Shown: positions 26,622 through 36,129, counted from the stretch's first letter. The stretch is 64,000 nt of DNA from Myxococcus sp. RHSTA-1-4 (GCF_020037125.1 NZ_JAIQDG010000020.1:141167-205166); one strand, 5' to 3'. Translations and numbers: made by a program. The notes: a model not told the origin generated them from the sequence alone.

Positions 26622-28871
26622 TCATCCGTAGCGCTTCTTCATCAGGAAGAGGATGGCGTCCTTCGCGCAGGACTCGCAGTAGCCGTAGCGCTCCGACATC
26701 GTCTTGAGCGTGCTCTGCACCTGGGCCTGCTCGCGCGGGGTGAGCTGGTTGCGGTCCTCGGAGAGGTACTTGAGGACGTTCTCCTTGTTCTTGCGCAGCA
26801 CCCGCTTGCGCTCCTCGAAGTAGTGGTCCCTCAGGCGCTTGAACATGTCCGGGAAGATGCGCGGGTAGTCCATGTCCGCGTCCGGGTAGTCCAGCCGGTG
26901 CGCGCCGATGCTGGAGATGAGGCCGCGGCGGAACTCCCCGGGGTCCTCGCCCTTCGGCATGACGATGGCCTCCACCTCCGCCATCCGGTGCTCGTCCGGC
27001 TTCTCCAGCGCCCCGGTGACGCGGTTGCGCATCTTCTCCCCGCGCACCCAGTGGCTGACGCTCTGGATGTAGCGCTCCACCAGCTCGCGGTACTGCCCCT
27101 CGGAGACGAGCCCCATGGACTCACGGACCTCGGTGTCCACCCGGTCCAGGTACTCGGCCTCGGCCGTGCGGACGAAGGACTCGTGGTCGTGGTAGCCGTC
27201 CACCACCTCCTGGAGGAGGAACTCGTAGACGCTCTTGTCCTTGCAGATGGCCTCCAGTTCCTCCAACACGGCCAGGGCGTTGAGGCACTTGTAGTCGGGG
27301 TTCTGCGCGGCGTTGAAGAGCGCCGTCTTGATTTCCCGCGCGCTGGCGCCGGAGCGGCCCTCGTAGTTGGGATACGCGTCCGACTCGGTGAACAGCTCCT
27401 CGCGCAGCTTCCGCAGCTCCTTGGTGTTGGCCAGGCTCAGCCGGTCCGGCGGCGCGCCCTCCTCGTAGAGGTGCAGCTTCTCCACCGGGGTGACGTGGTC
27501 GATGAGCTCCTTCACGTCGTTGGGGTAGCGGTCCGGGATGGGCTTCTTCAGGCGGGTGAGCACCGCCCACATGGCGGCCAGCTCGGTGGCGTGCGGGGCC
27601 ACGTGCTTGCCCACCGTGGTGGAGGTGATCTGCGCGTCGTAGATCTGCTGCTCCGTCTTGTAGCGGCGCAGGTAGGGCACGCGCACCAGCTCGATGCGGC
27701 CCTTGAAGGACGCGAAGTCCGGCAGCTCCTTGAAGGCGCCCAGGTGCTTCTCGTTGGCGGAGGCGATGAGCACCTCGTCGAGCTGGAGCACGAAGGGCTC
27801 CAGCGGCACCTCGCCCGTCTCGCTGAAGCCCAGCAGGTACTTGAAGGCCTCCAGCGGCCGCTTGAGCAGGTCCGCGTACTCGATGAGGCCCCGGTTCGCA
27901 TGGACCAGGGGACCGTGCGGCTCGAAGAGGACGGTGCTGTGCAGGGGCGCGGGCACGTTGAGCTGGGTGCGGTCCGCGGTGATCTGCTGGACCATGGCGT
28001 CCACGCTCATCTGCGGCTCCACCGTCACCGTGCCCACCTGGTAGCGGCGCGACACGTAGAAGCGCTCCACCTGGACATGGCGCATCACCTTCAGCCAGTC
28101 CCCGCCGTAGGAGTTGAGCAGCGCGGTGTAGATGCGGCGGCACTTGGCGCACAGCTCACCGTCACGCACGTAGTCGGAGAGGATGAAGTCGCCCGTCTCC
28201 CCGTCCCCGTTGCCCAGGCCCTTCTTCTTGAGAGCGGCCTCCAGGAGCTTGCGCCGCTCGCCCGGCGGGACGGCGAAGAGCGGGTGGTCCCTCAGCTCGC
28301 ACGGCATGCGCAGGTCGATGGACTCCGCGTCCAGGTGCGCATAGGTGGCCACGTCCCCCTCGTTGCCCGCGCCCCGCTCGCCGAAGCCGATGGAGCCCTT
28401 GATGAGCTTCTCCGAGGGGAAGACCCAGGCGATGCGGTAGAGGGCCCCCTGGGGCAGCCGGGAGTACGCCTCCATGCCCTCCTTGAGGGCGTTGACGAGG
28501 GTGGACTTGGCGCTGCCGTTGGGCCCGTGCAGGAGGATGAGCTTGTTGATGCGGCCGGCGCGCACGAAGTTGCCGAGCACCCGGTAGATGGCGTTCTGCA
28601 CCTCCTCCTGGCCCGCCACCCGGCCGTCCCGCTCGGAGCCCGGGGCGTCGAACACCTTGAAGCGCCGGATGGTCCCCGTGGGGTGCGGCGCCGTCTCCGT
28701 GCCGAAGTGGTCCATGACGTCCCGCAGATACTGCGCCGCGTTGCGCGCCTGGGCCCGGGGGTCGTTGAAGAAGAGTGAGAGGTATTCCTCGAAGGAAAGG
28801 ATCGACCGGTTCTTGACGAAGTCGGCGTTCACCTGCGCGCCGACCTCCTGGAGATAGCCCTTCGCGTCCAC
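26622..28871 (-). CDS. PrkA-family serine protein kinase/AAA protein
   Basis: I place the start at the GTG at 28871 behind GAGGAG (seven-base spacing), giving 749 residues, about 100 longer than E. coli YeaG. The AAA-type P-loop is GPNGSAKSTLV (about 114-124). Downstream motifs include FPSEKLIKGSIGFGERG, PLEPFVLQLDEVLIASAN as the Walker B-like strand, and the C-terminal PrkA domain from about 560. Two CxxC pairs are present (GELCAKC near 245 and YGYCESC at the end). PrkA proteins are linked to stationary-phase, nitrogen-starvation and sporulation control. It is divergent from a lidless Hsp70 gene, 294 bases away. Confidence 0.9.
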   Translation of the reverse strand: MDAKGYLQEVGAQVNADFVKNRSILSFEEYLSLFFNDPRAQARNAAQYLRDVMDHFGTETAPHPTGTIRRFKVFDAPGSERDGRVAGQEEVQNAIYRVLGNFVRAGRINKLILLHGPNGSAKSTLVNALKEGMEAYSRLPQGALYRIAWVFPSEKLIKGSIGFGERGAGNEGDVATYAHLDAESIDLRMPCELRDHPLFAVPPGERRKLLEAALKKKGLGNGDGETGDFILSDYVRDGELCAKCRRIYTALLNSYGGDWLKVMRHVQVERFYVSRRYQVGTVTVEPQMSVDAMVQQITADRTQLNVPAPLHSTVLFEPHGPLVHANRGLIEYADLLKRPLEAFKYLLGFSETGEVPLEPFVLQLDEVLIASANEKHLGAFKELPDFASFKGRIELVRVPYLRRYKTEQQIYDAQITSTTVGKHVAPHATELAAMWAVLTRLKKPIPDRYPNDVKELIDHVTPVEKLHLYEEGAPPDRLSLANTKELRKLREELFTESDAYPNYEGRSGASAREIKTALFNAAQNPDYKCLNALAVLEELEAICKDKSVYEFLLQEVVDGYHDHESFVRTAEAEYLDRVDTEVRESMGLVSEGQYRELVERYIQSVSHWVRGEKMRNRVTGALEKPDEHRMAEVEAIVMPKGEDPGEFRRGLISSIGAHRLDYPDADMDYPRIFPDMFKRLRDHYFEERKRVLRKNKENVLKYLSEDRNQLTPREQAQVQSTLKTMSERYGYCESCAKDAILFLMKKRYG

Positions 28872-29165
28872 GGTGCCGCTCCTCGTGCGGGGGTCAGTTC
28901 GATCTAGCCATGGCGCCGGACGGCCGCACGACCCCGTCACGGGTCGAACTTTTCCGGCGGGGCCGAAGTTGTCCAGGGCCTGCTGGGCCTTGTGTTGGGG
29001 GCCGCTCGGTCCCCTTCCGTCCCCTGCCCCGAGAGCGGTGGGCCGCCCCGGGCCTCCCACCTGGGGGAGCAGGGGACCAGGGTGCGTGCGGACTCGCGCC
29101 CTTCGCGCGGGTGCGGTACGGTCCTTCCCTCTCCCTGCGGCGCCCCCCACCGGAGTCCAGACACG

Positions 29166-30686
29166 ATGCACAAGGAGCCCATCATCGGCATCGACCTCGG
29201 CACGACGAACTCGTGCGCGGCGATTGTCGAGGACAGCGGGAACGTCAAGCTCATCCCCTACAAGGGGGGCGAGTACACCATCCCCTCCATCTTCGCCATC
29301 GACGACAAGGGGAACGAGCTGCTCGGCTACGAGGCCAAGCGCCAGTGGCAGCTCAATCCGCGCAACACCATCTACGGCGCGAAGCGCCTGGTGGGCCGGC
29401 CCTTCCAGAGTGACGTCGTCGAGACGATGCGCAAGGTCGTGGCGTACAACATGCGCCCCGGCAAGAAGAACGACGTCAACCTGGACGTGGGGAAGAAGGA
29501 GTTCACCCTCCAGGAGGTCAGCGCCAAGATTCTCGCGAAGATCCGCGAGGTGGCGTCCAACTACCTGAAGATGCCCATCAAGCGGGCGGTCGTCACCGTC
29601 CCGGCCTACTTCAACGACCGGCAGCGCCAGTCGGTGAAGGACGCGGGCAAGCTCATCGACCTCGAGGTGGTGCGCATCATCAACGAGCCCACCGCGGCCG
29701 CGCTGGCCTACGGCGTGGGCAAGGGGCTCAAGGAGAAGGTCGTCATCTACGACCTGGGCGGCGGCACGTTCGACGTGTCCATCATCGAGATCCGCGACCG
29801 GGTCTTCGAGGTGAAGGCCACCGGCGGTGACGTCTTCCTGGGCGGCATCGACTTCGACAACGCCATCATCCACCACGTCCTCAAGGACTTCGCGGCGAAG
29901 ACGGGCATCGACCTGGCCACGGACCCGGTGGCCATGCAGCGCATCAAGGACCTGGCCGAGCGCACCAAGATCGACTTGTCCGCGCGCGAGGAGGTGCCCT
30001 TCAACATCCCCTTCATCACGATGACGTCCCAGGGCCAGCCCCTGAACATCGAGATGAAGTTCACCCGGAAGATGCTGGAGCAGCTCACCAACCAGCTCGT
30101 GGACCGCACGCTGCAGATGGTGGCGCGGGTGCTGGTGGACTCCGGGCTGTCCACGAAGGACGTGGACGAGGTGATGCTGGTGGGCGGGCAGACGCGCATG
30201 CCCATCGTCCAGGACCGGCTGACGAAGTTCTTCGGCAAGCCGCCCAGCAAGGGCGTGCACCCGGACGAGGCGGTGGCCATCGGCGCGGCGCTCTACGCGC
30301 ACTCGCTGCAGGACGACACCAACCTGCGCATCCAGCTGCTGGACGTGATTCCCATGGCCATTGGCCTGGAGAAGGCGGGCGGCGCCTTCCACGTCGTCTT
30401 CCCGCGCAACGCCCCCATCCCCAACGCCAAGCAGCTCCTGGCCACCACCAGCGTGGACAACCAGACGGAGCTGGCCATGCGCATCTACCAGGGTGACCAC
30501 GACATGGTGGCGCGCAACGACCTGCTCGGCGAGTTCACCTTCTCCGGCATCCAGCAGGCCCGCGCCGGCGGCGTGCAGGTGGAGATCACCTTCGACGTGA
30601 ACGTGGAAGGCATCCTCACCATGCGCGCCCGCGACCCGGCCACGGGCAAGGAGATGCGGACCACGGTGCGCGTGACGCAGAGCTGA
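29166..30686 (+). CDS. Lidless DnaK/Hsp70-like chaperone
   Basis: The protein is 506 residues from the ATG at 29166. The nucleotide-binding domain is complete: IGIDLGTTNSCAA, VVTVPAYFNDRQRQ, INEPTAAALAYG, YDLGGGTFDVSI and VGGQTRMP. A beta-type substrate-binding domain follows from about 385 (IQLLDVIPMAIGLEKAGG to ILTMRARDPATGKE). The protein ends at TTVRVTQS without the helical lid and disordered tail that bring DnaK to about 640 residues. It is a distinct Hsp70 paralogue, not the housekeeping DnaK. No DnaJ or GrpE gene is adjacent. Confidence 0.92.
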   Translation: MHKEPIIGIDLGTTNSCAAIVEDSGNVKLIPYKGGEYTIPSIFAIDDKGNELLGYEAKRQWQLNPRNTIYGAKRLVGRPFQSDVVETMRKVVAYNMRPGKKNDVNLDVGKKEFTLQEVSAKILAKIREVASNYLKMPIKRAVVTVPAYFNDRQRQSVKDAGKLIDLEVVRIINEPTAAALAYGVGKGLKEKVVIYDLGGGTFDVSIIEIRDRVFEVKATGGDVFLGGIDFDNAIIHHVLKDFAAKTGIDLATDPVAMQRIKDLAERTKIDLSAREEVPFNIPFITMTSQGQPLNIEMKFTRKMLEQLTNQLVDRTLQMVARVLVDSGLSTKDVDEVMLVGGQTRMPIVQDRLTKFFGKPPSKGVHPDEAVAIGAALYAHSLQDDTNLRIQLLDVIPMAIGLEKAGGAFHVVFPRNAPIPNAKQLLATTSVDNQTELAMRIYQGDHDMVARNDLLGEFTFSGIQQARAGGVQVEITFDVNVEGILTMRARDPATGKEMRTTVRVTQS

Positions 30687-30692
30687 AGCGCC

Positions 30693-30721
30693 CTGCCCTC
30701 CCCCGCCTACCGGGAGGGCAG
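30693..30721. terminator. Perfect 10-bp hairpin at a convergent junction
   Basis: CTGCCCTCCC and GGGAGGGCAG form a perfect stem with a 9-base loop, directly after the Hsp70 stop (30686). It includes the stop region of the opposing kinase gene (30707), so it can act in both directions. There is no T-tract. Confidence 0.55.
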
Positions 30722-32698
30722 CGCCACCCGCGTGGACGGCTCCGGGCCCACCGCCTCGGGGGGCTCCACGGCCACGAAGGGCGTGGGGTCGTCCGGGGCG
30801 ACGCGCGTATCACCCTGGCGGCGCACGAGCTCGAAGTGCTCCCCCAGGGGGAGGTACTCGAAGGGCTCCCGCGCCGCGTCGCGGAGCCGGGCGCTGACGA
30901 GCACCTGCCCCTTCGAGGCCAGCGCCGCCAGCCGCGCGGCGGTGTTCACCACGTCGCCCAGCACCGTGAAGTCCAGCCGGCCGGACGCCTTCGCGCCGAT
31001 GCTGCCGGACACCAGGGCCCCCGAGTCCAGCCCGATGCAGACGCCGTGGGCATACGGGGTGCGCTCGCCGCCGCGGGAGGCGAGGACGGAGAGCTGCCGG
31101 CGGATGGCGAGGCACGCCTCCTGCGCCCGGTCCACGTGGCCCGGGCCGCGGAAGACGGCCATGACGGCGTCCCCGACGAACTTGTCCACCGTGCCGCCCC
31201 GGGACAGCACCTCCGGGACGATGGCCTCGAAGTTGGCGTTCAGCCGGCGCAGCGACTCGTCGGGCAGCTCCTGGTGCAGCACCGGGGTGAAGGCGTCCAC
31301 GTCGATGAACGCCACCGTGCCCTCCACCCGCTCGCCCGCCAGCGCGTCCGAGCCCTGGAGCAGCGGGGGCAGCCGCTCCAGCACGCCGCCCGGGACGAAC
31401 ATGCGGAGCAGGCCGTTCTCCTCGGTGTAGCGGGCGGTGCTGCGCAGCTCGCGCACGTGCTTCAGCGTCTTGACGAGCGTGGTCTCCAGGTCCGGGAAGT
31501 CGATGGGCTTGGTGATGAAGTCATACGCGCCGCGGTTCATCGCGGTGCGGATGTTGTTCATGTCGCCGTACGCGGAGACGATGACCACGCGGGTCAGCGT
31601 GCTCACCTCGCCCACGCGGGACAGGAAGGTGAGCCCGTCCATGCGCGGCATGTTGATGTCGCAGAGGACGACCTGGACGTCGGGGTGCTGGCGCAGCGTC
31701 TCCAGCGCCTCCTCTCCGTCCGAGGCGAAGAGGAACTGGTAGACGGAGCGGCGGATCTGCTTGCGGAAGCTCTGCTCCATCAGCACGACGACGTCCGGCT
31801 CGTCGTCCACGACGAGGATCTTCGCCGGCCGCGCCGGGCGGCCCGCCTCCACCCGCGCGGTGAAGGCCGAGGCCAGCTCGTGCGCGGACTGGAAGCGGCG
31901 CGAGGGCTCCGGGTCCAGCGCGCGCGCGAAGAAGGCGTCCACCTCCGCGCCCAGCTCGGGGACGATGCTGGAGGGCGCGGGGTGCGGCGGGGGCGCGTTG
32001 CCCATGCGCATCTGCCGCAGGGCCTCCAGGCTGAACGGGTGCTGCCCGGTGAGGGCCCGGTAGGCCACGACGGCGAGCGCCCACAAGTCACAGCGGTGGT
32101 CCAGCCGGGGCTCGACGCCGCGGAGCTGCTCGGGGCTCATGTAGCGGGGGGTGCCCGCCATGCTCTCCTCGGGATGGGGCTGGGCGGCGCCGCCGGACAT
32201 GAGGAGCGCGAGGCCGAAGTCGAGCACCTTCACCAGCTCGCCGCTCGCGGTGCGCGCGAGGAAGAGGTTGGCGGGCTTGAGGTCGCGGTGGATGACGCCG
32301 GCGGCATGGGCGGCGGTGAGCGCGCGGGCCGTCTGGGTGAGGAGCCGGTCCACCATGGCCAGCGACAGCCGGTCCCGGCGCGTCAGGAGCGCCTCCAGGT
32401 CCTCGCCCTCCAGCAGCTCCATGACGATGTAGGGCGTGTCGGAGGACAGGTCGCAGTCGTAGACCTGGATGACGTGCGGGTTCTGGAGCCGGGCAATGGC
32501 CTGGGCTTCCCACTCGAACTGCTGCCGGGACAGCGGCGCCGGGGCGGCGTGGGCCGCCATCAGCTTCAGCGCCACGCGCCGCTGGAGCTTCGGGTCCAAC
32601 GCCACCCAGATGGTGCCCATGCCGCCACCAGCGAGCCTGCGCTCCAGGACGTACCTGTCGCCGACGGTCTGGCGCTCGGACATGCCGTGTTCATCCAT
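30707..32698 (-). CDS. Ser/Thr protein kinase - receiver - class III nucleotide cyclase fusion
   Basis: A 663-residue protein with three signalling domains in series. The Hanks kinase (about 16-290) has GGGMGTIW, the VALKLM Lys, catalytic HRDLKPANL (about 137), LDFGLAL and the GTPRYMSPEQ activation loop. The receiver (about 294-420) has VVDDEP and phospho-Asp near 345 (CDINMPRMDG), with KPID. The cyclase homology domain (about 455-610) has both metal Asp (FIDVDAFT, VGDAVMAVF) and the transition-state Asn/Arg in VNTAARL. No transmembrane segment. It could link Ser/Thr phosphorylation, two-component input and cAMP or cGMP output in the cytoplasm. Confidence 0.93.
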   Translation of the reverse strand: MDEHGMSERQTVGDRYVLERRLAGGGMGTIWVALDPKLQRRVALKLMAAHAAPAPLSRQQFEWEAQAIARLQNPHVIQVYDCDLSSDTPYIVMELLEGEDLEALLTRRDRLSLAMVDRLLTQTARALTAAHAAGVIHRDLKPANLFLARTASGELVKVLDFGLALLMSGGAAQPHPEESMAGTPRYMSPEQLRGVEPRLDHRCDLWALAVVAYRALTGQHPFSLEALRQMRMGNAPPPHPAPSSIVPELGAEVDAFFARALDPEPSRRFQSAHELASAFTARVEAGRPARPAKILVVDDEPDVVVLMEQSFRKQIRRSVYQFLFASDGEEALETLRQHPDVQVVLCDINMPRMDGLTFLSRVGEVSTLTRVVIVSAYGDMNNIRTAMNRGAYDFITKPIDFPDLETTLVKTLKHVRELRSTARYTEENGLLRMFVPGGVLERLPPLLQGSDALAGERVEGTVAFIDVDAFTPVLHQELPDESLRRLNANFEAIVPEVLSRGGTVDKFVGDAVMAVFRGPGHVDRAQEACLAIRRQLSVLASRGGERTPYAHGVCIGLDSGALVSGSIGAKASGRLDFTVLGDVVNTAARLAALASKGQVLVSARLRDAAREPFEYLPLGEHFELVRRQGDTRVAPDDPTPFVAVEPPEAVGPEPSTRVALPSR

Positions 32699-32957
32699 GG
32701 TGGTGTGGCCTCGGGGGGGCCGCCCCGTGCGGCGGGAGTCGGGGGACTCCCGTGAAGCATGGGAATCTTCTCACACCGGCTCACGGCGGGGTACTGCGTG
32801 ACGCGGGGCCTCATGGCGTCCTACCTGCCCGGGCGGGTGGCGGCGGGGAAGGCCCACGCCGGCGGCCGGCCACGTGCCCGGGTTGCGAGCCGTTCGCGGC
32901 CGGGGCTAGCCTCTCGGGTTCACGGGGGGCGCCTCTGGGTATGCACGGGTGGAACCA

Positions 32958-33872
32958 ATGAACGAGGGCCCGGGCCGCACGCTGGAGCGCCGCGTGGAGG
33001 AGCTCTCCTCCGAGCTCCGGCGCAAGGACGTGGAGCTGGAGGAGGCTCGCACCCGGCTCAATGAGCTCCAGCAGCAGCTCATGGCCCAGGAGAAGCTCGC
33101 GACCCTGGGCTCGCTCACCGCCGGCATCGCCCACGAGCTGCAGAACCCGCTCAACTTCGTGAACAACTTCTCGGACCTGTCCTGCCGGCTCGCCGGGGAG
33201 CTGGACGAGTCCATTCGCGGCCTGGCCGGCAAGCTGGACGCACAGGCCCTGGAGGACGTGCTCGAGCTGCTGGAGGACCTGCGGCAGAACGCCCAACGCA
33301 TCCACACGCACGGCAAGCGCGCGTCGGACATCATCAGGGCGATGCTGCGGCACTCGCGCCGCTCCGAGGGGACACGCTCCAAGGCGGACTTCAACGCGCT
33401 CATCCGCGAGAGCCTGAACCTGGCCGTGCAGGGCCTGCGCAGCCGCGCCGGCGGCGCCAGCGTGGAGACGCAGTCCGACCTGGACCCGGCCGTGGGCACC
33501 GTGGAGCTGGTGGCCAGCGACATCAGCCGCCTGCTCATCAACATCGTCGACAACGCCTTCTACGCCACCGCGCAGAAGCAGCAGCAGGCCGGCGCCGGCT
33601 TCGTCCCCCGCGTCCACGTCCTCACCCGCCGCCACGGGGACACGGTGGAGCTGCACATCCGCGACAACGGCCCGGGCATCCCCGAGCCCATCCGCGAGAA
33701 GCTCTTCCACCCGTTCTTCACCACCAAGCCCGCGGGCGTGGGCACCGGCCTGGGCCTCGCGCTCTGCCACGACATCGTCCAGGAGCACCAGGGCGCGATT
33801 CGCGTGGAGAGCGTGCCCGGCGAGTCCACCGCGTTCATCATCACCCTGCCCGCCCCCGGCGCCGCCGCCTGA
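32958..33872 (+). CDS. Soluble histidine kinase
   Basis: The protein is 304 residues from the ATG at 32958; a GTG at 32949 is also possible. An N-terminal coiled coil (TLERRVEELSSELRRK to EKLATLGSLTAG) leads to the DHp domain with His in GIAHELQNPLNFVNNF. The ATPase domain is complete: N-box NIVDNAFYAT, DNGPGIP, FHPFFTTKP and GTGLGLAL. There is no sensor or membrane span, so input must come through a protein partner or the coiled coil. No cognate regulator is adjacent; the receiver in the divergent kinase fusion is a possible target, by inference only. Confidence 0.9.
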   Translation: MNEGPGRTLERRVEELSSELRRKDVELEEARTRLNELQQQLMAQEKLATLGSLTAGIAHELQNPLNFVNNFSDLSCRLAGELDESIRGLAGKLDAQALEDVLELLEDLRQNAQRIHTHGKRASDIIRAMLRHSRRSEGTRSKADFNALIRESLNLAVQGLRSRAGGASVETQSDLDPAVGTVELVASDISRLLINIVDNAFYATAQKQQQAGAGFVPRVHVLTRRHGDTVELHIRDNGPGIPEPIREKLFHPFFTTKPAGVGTGLGLALCHDIVQEHQGAIRVESVPGESTAFIITLPAPGAAA

Positions 33873-33880
33873 AAAAGCGG

Positions 33881-33914
33881 AGGCCCCTCTTCCCACAGCT
33901 GGGAAGAAGGGCCT
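33881..33914. terminator. Bidirectional terminator hairpin between the histidine kinase and clpX
   Basis: AGGCCC-C-TCTTCCCA pairs with TGGGAAGA-A-GGGCCT around a CAGC loop, giving a 14-bp stem with one mismatch between the two convergent stops. On the plus strand a short A-run precedes it. Confidence 0.75.
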
Positions 33915-33941
33915 CGTTGCTTCAGGGGAGGAGCGCGGCGC

Positions 33942-35219
33942 TCAGGCCGTCTTCTTCTCCTTCTCCATCACGAGCTGCGGTGCCTCGTGCTTGGTGATGA
34001 CCTGCTCGGTGATCTTGCACTCCTTGACGCCCTCGCGGAACGGCACGTCGTACATGATCTCCAGCATCGCGTCCTCGAGGATGGCGCGCAGGCCGCGCGC
34101 TCCGGAGTGACGGCGCATCGCCTCGCGGGCGATGGCGCGCAGCGCCTCCTTGGTGAAGGTCAGCTTCACCTTCTCCATCTCGAAGAGCTTCTGGTACTGC
34201 TTCACCAGCGCGTTCTTCGGCTGCGAGAGGATGGTGACGAGATCCTCTTCCTTCAGGTCGTTCAGCGTGGCGATCATGGGCAGGCGGCCGATGAACTCGG
34301 GAATCATCCCGAACTTCATCAGGTCCTCCGGCTCCGTCAGCGCCAGCAGCTCGCCCACGCTGCGCTCCTCGCGGTGCGTAATCTTGGCGCCGAAGCCCAG
34401 GCCCTTCTCACCCACGCGGCGCTTGATGACGCCGTCGATGCCGTGGAAGGCACCGCCGCAGATGAAGAGGATGTTCGTCGTGTCGACCTGGACGTACTCC
34501 TGCTGGTTGTACTTCTTCCCGCCGCGCGGCGTGACGTTGGCGCGGGTGCCCTCGATGATCTTCAGCAGCGCCTGCTGCACGCCCTCGCCGCCCACGTCGC
34601 GGGTGGCGCTTGGCATGTCGCCCTTGCGCGCAATCTTGTCGATCTCGTCGATGTAGACGATGCCGCGGGCCGCCTTCTCCACGTCGTAGTCGGCGTTGTG
34701 GAGGAGGTTCTGGATGATGTTCTCCACGTCCTCGCCCACGTAGCCGGCCTCGGTGAGGCTGGTCGCGTCGGCGATGGTGAAGGGCACATTGAGGAAGCGC
34801 GCCAGCGACTGCGCCAGCAGCGTCTTGCCGCTACCCGTCGGGCCGATGAGCAGGATGTTGCTCTTGCTCAGCTCCACGTCCTCTCCACCAGGGCTCTTCA
34901 CGCCGGGGCGGGGCCGGGAGGACGGCTTCTTCTGGTAGATGCGCTTGTAGTGGTTGTACACCGCCACCGCGAGGACCTTCTTCGCCTGGTCCTGACCGAT
35001 GACGTAGTCGTCGAGGAACGCCTTGATTTCGGCCGGCGTCGGCAGGCTGACCTGCGGCTTGCCCTCCTCGCGCTCGTTCTCGTCCGCGATGATGTCGTTA
35101 CACAGCTTGATGCATTCGTCGCAGATGTAGACCGTCGGGCCCGCGATGAGCTTGCGGACCTCGCGCTGCGACTTGCCGCAGAACGAACAGGACAGGTTGA
35201 CGTGGTGCTCCTTCTTCAC
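33942..35219 (-). CDS. clpX: ATP-dependent Clp protease ATP-binding subunit ClpX
   Basis: A 425-residue ClpX with an N-terminal C4 zinc finger (SFCGKSQ and YICDECIKLC). The AAA+ core has GPTGSGKTLLA, the GYVGEDVENI pore loop, VYIDEIDKIARK as Walker B, the second pore region RKGD, and GARGLRAILED as sensor II. It unfolds tagged substrates and passes them to ClpP in the cytoplasm. clpP and tig, usual upstream neighbours, are not adjacent; a partial trigger-factor relative lies at 60.8 kb. The upstream gap holds a possible promoter within an inverted repeat. Confidence 0.98.
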   Translation of the reverse strand: MKKEHHVNLSCSFCGKSQREVRKLIAGPTVYICDECIKLCNDIIADENEREEGKPQVSLPTPAEIKAFLDDYVIGQDQAKKVLAVAVYNHYKRIYQKKPSSRPRPGVKSPGGEDVELSKSNILLIGPTGSGKTLLAQSLARFLNVPFTIADATSLTEAGYVGEDVENIIQNLLHNADYDVEKAARGIVYIDEIDKIARKGDMPSATRDVGGEGVQQALLKIIEGTRANVTPRGGKKYNQQEYVQVDTTNILFICGGAFHGIDGVIKRRVGEKGLGFGAKITHREERSVGELLALTEPEDLMKFGMIPEFIGRLPMIATLNDLKEEDLVTILSQPKNALVKQYQKLFEMEKVKLTFTKEALRAIAREAMRRHSGARGLRAILEDAMLEIMYDVPFREGVKECKITEQVITKHEAPQLVMEKEKKTA

Positions 35220-35335
35220 TGCCGCCTCCGAGTTCGCCGACCCCGGGTCGCCCGGAGCCTACTACGCCGTCCACCGCTCCCCTACCCTCACGGCCTGCCC
35301 ACGTCTCGAACAGCCGTCAGGCGCCCACCTACATG

Positions 35336-35359
35336 GGGCCCTGAACCACTATAGGGCCC
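35336..35359 (-). promoter_or_regulatory. Inverted repeat overlapping a possible -10 element upstream of clpX
   Basis: GGGCCCT (35336-35342) and AGGGCCC (35353-35359) form an inverted repeat. On the clpX strand a TATAGT sequence (35348-35353) touches one arm, and a weak -35-like TTCCTG lies 17 bases upstream of it. This could be a promoter with an operator. It lies about 120 bases before the clpX ATG. Confidence 0.3.
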
Positions 35360-35444
35360 TCCCCCTCGGGCAGGAAGCCCGGCGGTACAGGCCCGTTGCC
35401 GAGCGTACAGCCCCGGCCCCGGGTCAGCGTTCAGTAACAGCGGA

Positions 35445-36083
35445 CTAGGCGTCCGTCACGCCCGCGGCAATGTCCTCCAGATCTTCCGCCAGGGCGGCCG
35501 CCCGCTCGGCGACGGCGTTCGGGACGCGACGGCACCCCGACAGCTCACTGGCGAGCTTCCGGGCGGTCTGGGCCAGCTTGCGCACCTGGGAGCTCTCCGG
35601 GGGAGGCTCGGGGGGCGGGCGGGGGAATCGCTCGGTGAACTCCTTCTTCAGCTCCGCCGGGGACTTCTCCGGGCTCCAGATGCTGTCGCGCAGGGAGCGG
35701 TATTCGGAGGGTGAAAGTTGCCCCCGCTCCTCCGCGTCCGCCAGGACCTCGATGACCTCGAAGGCGGGCGCCTTCTCGGGGAACTCCTGCGCCTTCAGCT
35801 CCTCCTCCGGCTCGTGCTTGGCGAGGAAGCTGAACGAGCGGGTGAGCTTGAGGGCGGTCTGCTTCTTGATGTGCAGCTCCTTGAGACAGTAGGCCTCGAA
35901 GGTGGGATAGCCCCACTCCTCGAACTTTGCCTCGTCCCGGACCTGCACGAGCAGCTTGCCCAGCTCCGCCCAGGTGGACTTGAAGCGCTTGGCCGCCGTC
36001 AGCACGGTGTGACGGAAGGTGCCCGGGGGGACGCTCAGCGCCTTCTTGGCGATCTCGACTTCGGCAACGGATGCAGCGGACAT
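35445..36083 (-). CDS. Hypothetical cytoplasmic protein
   Basis: The protein is 212 residues from the ATG at 36083, with AGGGG six bases upstream. It is helical and charged: FRHTVLTAAKRFKSTWAELGKLLVQV, then FEEWGYPTFEAYCLKELHIKKQTALKLTR, which resembles a helix-turn-helix-like or DNA-associated adaptor motif. A Pro-rich stretch (PRPPPEPPPE) and a C-terminal helical pair follow. No membrane segment or catalytic motif is seen. I do not recognise the family; a DNA-binding or regulatory role is only a guess. Confidence 0.7.
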   Translation of the reverse strand: MSAASVAEVEIAKKALSVPPGTFRHTVLTAAKRFKSTWAELGKLLVQVRDEAKFEEWGYPTFEAYCLKELHIKKQTALKLTRSFSFLAKHEPEEELKAQEFPEKAPAFEVIEVLADAEERGQLSPSEYRSLRDSIWSPEKSPAELKKEFTERFPRPPPEPPPESSQVRKLAQTARKLASELSGCRRVPNAVAERAAALAEDLEDIAAGVTDA

Positions 36084-36129
36084 GGCCCCTGGTATGGGCC
36101 ATGCCCGGGGGGTGGGCAAGAAAGTGACC

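Noticed and set aside
33942..35219. Expected clpP-tig-clpX cluster
   Set aside because: Only clpX is present; the trigger-factor-like gene at 60.8 kb lacks the ribosome-binding domain and is far away, so no cluster was called.
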